Source: Bacteroidaceae bacterium
GTDB taxonomy: Bacteria; Bacteroidota; Bacteroidia; Bacteroidales; Bacteroidaceae
Length of the DNA: 64,000 nt
Reading direction: 5' to 3'
Assembly: GCA_017529865.1 (NCBI GenBank)
Contig: JAFXNA010000048.1
Coordinates: 29,297-93,296 of the forward strand
Shown in pieces: positions 34,144-40,671 of the stretch. The notes below the pieces were generated by a model. That model saw only the letters and a list, made by a program, of their open reading frames with translations, was not told the origin of the DNA and made no database searches. Each line of letters begins with the position of its first letter. Position 1 is the stretch's first letter. A program made the position numbers and the translations under genes.

Positions 34144-36494
34144 TTATCTATAGAGCCACCAAAAAGCAGTTTGTTGAAGACGTATTCAATAACACGATAG
34201 CTAACAATATCGACGAGGCGTTCTTCGAACACTTGGGTAGACACACTTCGCCCAATGAGGTTCGCTCGTGGGAGAACTCTATGCAGTTTATGTATAAGGT
34301 GGTAAATATGCCTGAGCTCCCTGATGAAGCAGGCGTTGCTATAGAATATCAAATACCATTAACCGCTAAACGAGTAGATTTTATCATCTCAGGTCTGAAT
34401 GCACAGAAACGTGAGCAGATAATCATCATCGAACTGAAGCAATGGGAAGAGGCAGAACCAACACAGAAACCTGGCATCGTAGTGACAAGATTTCAACATG
34501 GGAAAGCTGAGGTTGCACATCCATCATATCAGGCTTGGTCTTATGCCTATATGCTATCCAACTACAATCTTACCATTCAGGAACGCGGAGTTGAGATATG
34601 CCCTTGTGCTTATCTTCATAATTATACGCCCGATGGAATAATAAATGGAAAGCTTTATGAAGACTATGTGGCCAAAGCTCCTGTATTCCTAAAGAATGAT
34701 GCTGCGCGACTACAGGACTATATATTAAGGTATGTTCGTTATTGTTCTCCAGAGGATATCATCTGGAAAATTGATAATGGCCGTTTACGTCCATCAAAAC
34801 AATTAGCCGATTCGCTGACATCCATGCTGAAGGGAAATGATGAGTTCGTTATGCTCGATGATCAGAAAGTTGTTTATGAGTCTGCTGTATATTTTGCAAA
34901 GAAGGCACAAGAAGGCAAGAAGCAAGTGCTGATAGTTGAGGGAGGACCTGGTACTGGAAAGAGTGTATTGGCAATCAATCTGCTGGTGAATCTGACGAGT
35001 GAGGGTATCGCTTCGCAATACGTTACAAAGAACAGCGCACCGCGTGCTGTGTATAGCGTCAAGCTATCTGGCAACTTTAGAAGGACATACATTAACAACC
35101 TCTTCGTCGGAAGTGGAAATTTTATTGAGACTGTGTCCAATACGATGGGTGCATTGATTGTTGATGAGGCTCATCGTCTGAATCTGAAGAGTGGAATGTT
35201 CTCCAACTTGGGTGAGAACCAGATTAAGGAAATAATAAAGACAGCACGTTTCTCAGTCTTCTTTGTGGATGATTGTCAGCGTATCCATATGAAGGATGTC
35301 GGTAGTGTGCAGTATATAAGGCAATGCGCAGAAGAGATGGGGGTAGATGTTCATCTTGAACATCTCAGTTCGCAGTTCCGATGCAATGGCTCTGACGGCT
35401 ATCTCAGTTGGCTTGACAATGCCCTTCAGATACGTGAAACAGCAAATATTCGACTGACAGAAGAAGATTACGATTTTCGTATTTATGATTCTCCAACGGA
35501 GATGTTTGAAGAAATAAAACGAAAGAATCAGAGTAACAACAAGAGTCGTGTAGTGGCTGGTTATTGTTGGGACTGGAAGAGCAAGCAAGATCATACGGCA
35601 TACGATATAGAGATTCCACAGTTCTTTTTCCGCAAACAATGGAATTTTAATAATAATGAGCCTTGGCTGATTGGAGAACGCTCTATTGATCAAATCGGCT
35701 GTATACATACTTGTCAAGGATTGGAGCTTGATTATGTAGGTGTAATTGTTGGTCCTGACCTATCGTACAAGAATAATCGTGTTGTGACAGATGCTTTTAA
35801 ACGATCTCCTAACGACCAGTCGCTAAAAGGCTTCAAGGCGATGGTGTCAAAGAATCCGACACAAGCAAGACAAATAGCTGATGCTATCATCAAAAACACG
35901 TACCGAACATTGATGACTCGTGGGATGAAAGGCTGTTATGTCTATTTCTGCGACAAAGCTTTGGCTGAGCATTTTCGTGAGTTGATGGCAGAGAAGCCTG
36001 AGGAGACAAACGTAATACGTATTGAGCCTATAGTTAATGATGATGTGAAGTATATTGACTTTCTGCCAGTGTACTCCATCAAAGCGGCCTGTGGTTATTT
36101 TGGTGAGGGTGAAGAAGTGAGCGAACTTGGTTGGATCCGAGCAGAAGGGATAGGAAAGTTAAATCGCAATATGTATGTAGTGCAAGCTTCTGGCCACTCG
36201 ATGGAGCCAAGAATCAACGATGGTGATTATTGCGTATTTCGGGCTAATCCTGCTGGTAGCAGGCAAGGAAAGATTGTCCTAGTTCAGCATAGTAATTATT
36301 ATGATGCAGATTATTCTGGTGCTTATTCCATTAAAGAATACTCAAGTTCAAAGAGTTATGATGAGTTTGGGAACTGGCAACATGAGAGGGTGGAACTGAA
36401 ACCTTTCAATAAAGATTTTGACAGCATTATAATCACTCCAGAAGATGGGGATGATTTTCGTGTTATTGGCGAATTTGTGGGAGTAATAGCATGA
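34140..36494 (+). CDS. Nuclease-helicase (DUF2075/Schlafen-like) fused to LexA-type S24 peptidase
   Basis: 784 residues. The N-terminal part holds a PD-(D/E)xK-like site (V-D-F-I-I-S-G, then I-I-I-I-E-L-K-Q-W). The P-loop helicase domain has Walker A G-G-P-G-T-G-K-S at 268-275 and Walker B V-D-E-A-H at 341-345, and matches DUF2075 / group-3 Schlafen-like DNA/RNA helicases (C-I-H-T-C-Q-G-L-E-L near 523). The last 120 residues are an S24 / LexA-type peptidase: Ser687 in S-G-H-S-M-E-P and probable Lys732 in Y-S-I-K-E-Y. In LexA and UmuD this dyad cleaves its own chain when RecA signals DNA damage, so the helicase could be released or destroyed on damage. No DNA-binding HTH of LexA is present. 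Last gene of the operon. Confidence 0.85.
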   Translation: MIIYRATKKQFVEDVFNNTIANNIDEAFFEHLGRHTSPNEVRSWENSMQFMYKVVNMPELPDEAGVAIEYQIPLTAKRVDFIISGLNAQKREQIIIIELKQWEEAEPTQKPGIVVTRFQHGKAEVAHPSYQAWSYAYMLSNYNLTIQERGVEICPCAYLHNYTPDGIINGKLYEDYVAKAPVFLKNDAARLQDYILRYVRYCSPEDIIWKIDNGRLRPSKQLADSLTSMLKGNDEFVMLDDQKVVYESAVYFAKKAQEGKKQVLIVEGGPGTGKSVLAINLLVNLTSEGIASQYVTKNSAPRAVYSVKLSGNFRRTYINNLFVGSGNFIETVSNTMGALIVDEAHRLNLKSGMFSNLGENQIKEIIKTARFSVFFVDDCQRIHMKDVGSVQYIRQCAEEMGVDVHLEHLSSQFRCNGSDGYLSWLDNALQIRETANIRLTEEDYDFRIYDSPTEMFEEIKRKNQSNNKSRVVAGYCWDWKSKQDHTAYDIEIPQFFFRKQWNFNNNEPWLIGERSIDQIGCIHTCQGLELDYVGVIVGPDLSYKNNRVVTDAFKRSPNDQSLKGFKAMVSKNPTQARQIADAIIKNTYRTLMTRGMKGCYVYFCDKALAEHFRELMAEKPEETNVIRIEPIVNDDVKYIDFLPVYSIKAACGYFGEGEEVSELGWIRAEGIGKLNRNMYVVQASGHSMEPRINDGDYCVFRANPAGSRQGKIVLVQHSNYYDADYSGAYSIKEYSSSKSYDEFGNWQHERVELKPFNKDFDSIIITPEDGDDFRVIGEFVGVIA

Positions 36495-37140
36495 TGCAAG
36501 AAATATCTATGCCACAGGGACAGGTGAGTGACATGAGAAGTTTCTCACGTGGGTGCAATTGTCTCCATCATTTCCGTCCATCCATCCAATCTCCTACATA
36601 TAAGGAGAATTGGATGGAATGGACTGGATATGATTTCTGCGCTTGGTGTGTTCAGCCGTTGTGTTCAAGGAGTACAACGGCTGTACTTCTTGGTTGCAGA
36701 GTGCGGATTCCTGTTCGTTCGTTCTTGCACTATATATAAAGGTGCAAGAACAAACGCATAAGAACAATCCGCAGATTTCGGCCTTTGTTGCATATCGTAC
36801 GATTGCTACAATAGTTGTTGATTCAATGAACTTTGTTGCAGTGGTTGTGCATTTCGTAATTTCGACTATATATGTCGAAAATTACGAAACGCAACAAATC
36901 CACAACTTAGGGGAGCTATGTTCAGAATCAAATGATGTTTTGTTTATAATTCACATGATTCATTGAATTTGTTGGTAGTATTCTGTGATTCAGTGATTGT
37001 TCCCTATATATGGTAACAATCACAGAATCACATTCACACTATATTTACGGGACTTTGGATGGAATGGATCTGATTGATAATGGTTATTGGGTTATAGATT
37101 ATGGGTTAATAGCCCCTCTCCAACTCCCCCGAGGGGGAGA
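36495..37140. other. Non-coding region with a row of long hairpins
   Basis: No gene. Hairpins: 36572-36629 (about 22 bp, loop ACATATA), 36654-36682 (AGCCGTTGT / ACAACGGCT), 36703-36772 (GTTCTTGCAC / GTGCAAGAAC, loop TATATATAAAG, outer arms GCGGATT / AATCCGC), 36852-36889 (TTTCGTAATTT-CGAC / GTCGAAAATTACGAAA, loop TATATAT) and 36984-37032 (18-bp arms with one mismatch, loop containing CTATATATGG). Short frames across this DNA simply reflect the lack of stops. Confidence 0.8.
36572..37032. repeat. Array of five long imperfect hairpins, four with ATATA in the loop
   Basis: Stems differ in sequence, but hairpins 1, 3, 4 and 5 share a short ATATA-containing loop, so a common process made them. 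Spacing is about 40-130 bp. No T run follows any of them, so they are not simple terminators. Confidence 0.75.
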
Positions 37141-37147
37141 GAACTAG
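37111..37147. repeat. C-run/G-run palindromic element, intergenic copy
   Basis: CTCCCCCGAGGGGGAG with flanking CTCTCC / GAGAG. Same style as the two in-frame copies inside the GH3 gene. It overlaps the edge of the right inverted-repeat arm. Confidence 0.6.
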
Positions 37148-37228
37148 CTTAATAGATTATTTTAATGTAAGAGTGAAGAGTTTGAAGGCTGAATACGAAG
37201 CGTTTGAAGCCTAAATACGAGTCGAATT
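37141..37228 (-). repeat. Right arm of the long inverted repeat
   Basis: Reverse complement of 31493-31580. From AATTCGACTCGTATTTAG onward, 62 bases match with one difference. Confidence 0.85.
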
Positions 37229-37353
37229 GGCTTCGCCCAAAATACTCACGCTCGGCATAGTTCAAGCAAGCTTGACTACGTTCGGCCTGAGCTCACGTCG
37301 AAGGCTGCACTCACTTAATCGCATTTTTCGGCTTAATCGCATTTTTTTCAGTT
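37229..37353. other. Intergenic, divergent repeat-like hairpins
   Basis: Contains GTTCAAGC / GCTTGAC arms and two copies of CTTAATCGCATTTTT, which resemble the conserved end of the 63-bp element. No gene. Confidence 0.5.
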
Positions 37354-37971
37354 TCACAAAGCCCCAAGCTTCATTTTCTTCCGCCAATTGATGTAGCCGG
37401 CAATGGCGATGATGACGTAGAGGCCATATAGTCCGGCTTTGAAGGGGATGTCCTTATAGAAATAGAGGCCGCAGGTGACAACATCGACGGCTATCCAGAT
37501 GAACCATTGTTCGAGGTACTTGTGGGCGAGTGCCCAGATGCCTACGATGCTGAGGGCTGTCGTGAAGCTGTCGGCAAGGGGTACGGTGCTGTCGGTGAAG
37601 GTAATGAGCAGCCAATAGATAATGCCCCACACGGCAGCAATCACCAGCATCCAAGGGAGTATCAGTCTCTTGGGAAAGTGGCGGATGGGGAGAGCGTGAA
37701 GAGTGGAGCGTGAAGAGTGGAGAGTGTTCTGTCGCTTTACGCTATATACCCAGCGCCAGTAGCCATAGACGGTCATGGCGAGGTAGTAGAACTCCATGCC
37801 GCAGTCGGCATAGAGTCCTTTTTGGTAATAGAGCACGATGCCGAGTAGTTGCATCAGGAATCCTACGAGCCACATCCAGCGGCTGGCCTTGTATTCGAAG
37901 AGGATGTAGGCCAGTCCGAGGACGGTGGTTACGATGTCGAGCCAATGAGCTATAAAGAATTCATAATTCAT
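37354..37971 (-). CDS. PnuC-family vitamin transporter, probably thiamine (PnuT-like)
   Basis: 205 residues with about seven hydrophobic segments and the PnuC-family style (Y-G-Y-W-R-W near residue 70, L-E-Q-W-F-I-W-I-A-V-D-V near 155). PnuC proteins carry nicotinamide riboside, but members behind a TPP riboswitch are assigned to thiamine. It lies 44 bp downstream of a TonB receptor that starts below a TPP riboswitch, which supports thiamine uptake across the inner membrane. The cytoplasmic loop has an insert T-L-H-S-S-R-S-T-L-H-A encoded by repeat DNA. The first five codons (M-N-Y-E-F) lie inside an AT-rich dispersed repeat. No thiamine pyrophosphokinase gene follows in the window. Confidence 0.82.
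   Translation of the reverse strand: MNYEFFIAHWLDIVTTVLGLAYILFEYKASRWMWLVGFLMQLLGIVLYYQKGLYADCGMEFYYLAMTVYGYWRWVYSVKRQNTLHSSRSTLHALPIRHFPKRLILPWMLVIAAVWGIIYWLLITFTDSTVPLADSFTTALSIVGIWALAHKYLEQWFIWIAVDVVTCGLYFYKDIPFKAGLYGLYVIIAIAGYINWRKKMKLGAL
37690..37732 (-). repeat. TCTTCACGCTCCAC-type repeat within the PnuC-like gene
   Basis: Encodes S-S-R-S-T-L-H-A. Related copies in the same frame lie in the TonB receptor (38196-38232) and the GH3 gene (29459-29493). Confidence 0.7.
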
Positions 37972-38015
37972 AATGCATAATTCATAATTACATTTTTACA
38001 TTTTTGCATTGACTA

Positions 38016-40391
38016 TTAAAACCTTATCGTCACGCTGCCCATCATGTTGAAGCCTGCCATCGGGATGTAACCTATCTGGTAGTAGCGGTTGGCTTCGGGA
38101 TAGGTGTTGCCTACGATGGCGGAGTAGACCCATCCGCTGGCGGCATAGTGACGGTTGAAGATGTTGTTGAAGTTGAGGGAGAAGATGGCTTCCTTGAAGA
38201 GTGAAGCGTGAAGAGTGGAGCGTGAAGAGTAGAGGGTGTAGCTGAGTTGCACATTGCTGATGCAGTAGCTGGGCAGTGAGCGGTCGCGATGCTCGGTGTT
38301 GTCGAGATACTGACGGCTCACATTGGCGGTGTGCCAAGTGGCTTGGATGCCTTTGTGGTGGAAATTGATGAAGGCATTGCCGATGAATGACGGTGAGAAG
38401 GCGAGAGTGGACTTGTCGTAGTGGACAATGGTCGGTGGGAGGTCGTTCCAGTCATCGTCGTAAGTTTCGACAACCTCGTCAAAATCCTTCAGCTTATTGG
38501 CGCTGAGGGCTGCGTTGGCTTCGATGTTGAGCCATGAGGTGAGGTCGATACCGCCTTGCAGTTCGATGCCCATGCGGTAGGAGTCGGGGATGTTGGTGGT
38601 GAGGTTCTCGCCGATGTCGCTCTTGGCTCCTGTCTGCACGAACTGATTCTTGTAGTCCATGTAGTAGGCGTTGAGGCCAACATGGAATCTCGAAGCATTG
38701 AGGCTATAGCCTAACTCATAGTCGAGGAGTCGCTCGGAACGTGGGGCTGGGTAGTTGCCGTTGTCGGTGAAGTTGTTGCGCTCTGGCTCACGATGGCTGA
38801 GAGCGAACGAGCCGTAGACGCTGTGGATGCCTGTGTGGTAGCTGAAGCCGACCTTCGGGTTGACGAAGTTGTAGCGCTTATTGATTTCGAGTCGCTGATT
38901 GAAGTAGCTACCATCGTCGTTCGCATAGAACTTATCGTTGATGCCGCTGGTGACATAGCGTACGTGGCGGAATTGCAGGTCGCCGTAAGCATCGAGCTGT
39001 GGGGTGATGTGGTAGGTGGCTTTCGTGAAGATGTTGGCATCGTTCTTCTCGGCATCGCTGTCGTAGTATTTCAACTCACCATTCGTCGCAATCTGGGCGA
39101 ACATGAGTGGGGGATTCATATAGGTGACATAGCCGAAGTGATTGCCTTCGAAGTTCTGCATCGCCGCACCGCTGACGACATCGAGGTTGTCGTCTTGATA
39201 GTTGATGTTCCAAATCATTCCGAAAGCATCCTGACGCAGCCCTTTCTTGCGGACGAAATCGCTCTTCTTCACGGTGTTGCCATCAGCATCGACGTAGTTG
39301 GGCAGACCGAATTTCTTGAGCTTGTTGTGGTAGCGAAACTCGTTGTAGTAGCCGTAGCCGTGCGTATAGTGGAGAGAGGCAGTAGTGGTCCAGTGGTTGT
39401 CGATCTCCCACGAGAGTGAGAGGATGTTGCGGTTCTGCCAGAAGTTATCAGTGGCTTTGTTCCATAGGGTTCCGTCGGCCAACGTGTAGCGGCTGATGTC
39501 CCAACCACCGTTCCAGTCGGGTTCGAAATGCTCGTACAGGCTGTTGAAACGTCCGAGACCGGCATCCCATAGATCCTTGTAGGTTTTGATGCCGTCGTAG
39601 GCATTGAGGCTGTAGTCGTCGTTTCCGGCTGTCACACCATTCCATGCCTGACCTGTCTTTTCGAAGTTGCCGAAATGCTTGTAGCGAAGCATGAGGTTGC
39701 CATCGGTGTTGAGGAATGTCAGACCTCCGTAGTAGCTGCCGCTATAGCCGCTCGTGCCGTGAATGAATCCGTCGGTCTGCGTCTGGTGCCAGGCTCCGTC
39801 GACGATGAAGTGGTTGGCAAGCAAACCCGTAGAGAACGAGCCTCCGTAGTTCATGGTGTTATATGAACCATACGAAGCCGACAGTTCGACTGTTGGTTGC
39901 ATAGAGGGCATCTTGCTCGTAAGACCGATAGTTCCTCCGAACGCTCCGTCACCATTGGTGGAGGTGCCGACACCGCGTTGAATCTGTGCGCTACCCAGCA
40001 GACTGCCGTATGAGTTCATATTTGCCCAGAACACACACTGGTCTTCGGGCGAATTGAGTGCAATGCCATCGAGGGTGACGTTGATGCGGCTGTCGGCAGC
40101 ACCGCGAATGCGCATATAGGTGGTTCCGGTACCCAGTCCGTTCTCGCTCCATGCTACCACTCCTGGGGTGTTGGCAAAGAGGAAAGGCAATTCGCGTCCT
40201 GTCTTCGAGAACGCTTCGAGTTTGGCACGACTGATGTTCGATACGGCGAAAGGCGCGTCTTTCTTCGCCCTCACGCCCAATACTACAATCTCATGAATCT
40301 TCTCAACCTTCATGGTATCAGGTTCGACGGTTGAGGCACTACAGCCCAATGCGAACATCATCGCAACGGCTGTCATCATCATTTTCTTCAT
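38016..40391 (-). CDS. TonB-dependent outer-membrane receptor, probably for thiamine
   Basis: 791 residues with a signal peptide. The plug domain carries A-N-T-P-G-V-V and M-R-I-R-G-A-A-D-S-R-I-N-V-T-L-D-G-I; the C-terminal barrel ends in ...G-S-V-T-I-R-F with the terminal aromatic usual for outer-membrane proteins. It starts directly below a TPP riboswitch and precedes the PnuC-like transporter, matching the outer-membrane thiamine receptor plus PnuT arrangement known in Bacteroides. No SusD partner is present. A repeat-derived insert (Y-S-S-R-S-T-L-H-A-S) lies in a strand or loop near the C-terminus. Confidence 0.87.
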   Translation of the reverse strand: MKKMMMTAVAMMFALGCSASTVEPDTMKVEKIHEIVVLGVRAKKDAPFAVSNISRAKLEAFSKTGRELPFLFANTPGVVAWSENGLGTGTTYMRIRGAADSRINVTLDGIALNSPEDQCVFWANMNSYGSLLGSAQIQRGVGTSTNGDGAFGGTIGLTSKMPSMQPTVELSASYGSYNTMNYGGSFSTGLLANHFIVDGAWHQTQTDGFIHGTSGYSGSYYGGLTFLNTDGNLMLRYKHFGNFEKTGQAWNGVTAGNDDYSLNAYDGIKTYKDLWDAGLGRFNSLYEHFEPDWNGGWDISRYTLADGTLWNKATDNFWQNRNILSLSWEIDNHWTTTASLHYTHGYGYYNEFRYHNKLKKFGLPNYVDADGNTVKKSDFVRKKGLRQDAFGMIWNINYQDDNLDVVSGAAMQNFEGNHFGYVTYMNPPLMFAQIATNGELKYYDSDAEKNDANIFTKATYHITPQLDAYGDLQFRHVRYVTSGINDKFYANDDGSYFNQRLEINKRYNFVNPKVGFSYHTGIHSVYGSFALSHREPERNNFTDNGNYPAPRSERLLDYELGYSLNASRFHVGLNAYYMDYKNQFVQTGAKSDIGENLTTNIPDSYRMGIELQGGIDLTSWLNIEANAALSANKLKDFDEVVETYDDDWNDLPPTIVHYDKSTLAFSPSFIGNAFINFHHKGIQATWHTANVSRQYLDNTEHRDRSLPSYCISNVQLSYTLYSSRSTLHASLFKEAIFSLNFNNIFNRHYAASGWVYSAIVGNTYPEANRYYQIGYIPMAGFNMMGSVTIRF
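38196..38232 (-). repeat. TCTTCACGCTCCAC-type repeat within the TonB receptor gene
   Basis: Encodes Y-S-S-R-S-T-L-H-A-S, in the same frame as the copy in the downstream transporter gene. Confidence 0.7.
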
Positions 40392-40446
40392 ACGTTTGAT
40401 TTTAACTAAAGATTAAACAATACAAAGGAGTAAAACATATCTAATC

Positions 40447-40517
40447 GTCCCTACGGCAGCATTACCTGCATCAGGTTCATGGGTATGATCTCAGCCGGCA
40501 TGATGGCCAGCACCCCT
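40447..40517 (-). promoter_or_regulatory. TPP riboswitch (THI box)
   Basis: On the minus strand it reads GGGGTGC, then GGCTGAGAT, ATACCC, GAACCTGAT, GCAGGTAATGC and CGTAGGGA, the conserved order of the thiamin pyrophosphate aptamer. It lies about 55 bp before the TonB receptor start. TPP binding should lower expression of the receptor and transporter. Confidence 0.95.
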
Positions 40518-40533
40518 TTAGTTAATTTGCGTG

Positions 40534-40541
40534 CAAAGGTA
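40534..40541 (-). promoter_or_regulatory. -7 box for the riboswitch-controlled thiamine operon
   Basis: TACCTTTG on the minus strand, 17 bases upstream of the riboswitch 5' end. Confidence 0.75.
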
Positions 40542-40671
40542 CGAAATTATTCACAATTCATAAGGCATAATGCATAATTATTTGCGAATTCTGGATGATT
40601 GCAACAAACTTTTGAAATAATTCCGCTTGCTAGTTTACACAAACCTTCAACTTTGATAGTCAGAGCGGGTC

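Noticed and set aside
36491..36966. Short plus-strand frames downstream of the helicase
   Set aside because: They run through the hairpin array and have no signal or domain; the lack of stops follows from the inverted repeats.
36572..37032. Integron attC-like sites
   Set aside because: Hairpins follow each other without gene cassettes and no integrase is seen. The shared loop is TATATA-type, not an attC simple or complementary site.
38793..39419. Plus-strand frame of 208 codons within the TonB receptor region
   Set aside because: Antisense to a clear TonB receptor, Val-rich and without motifs.
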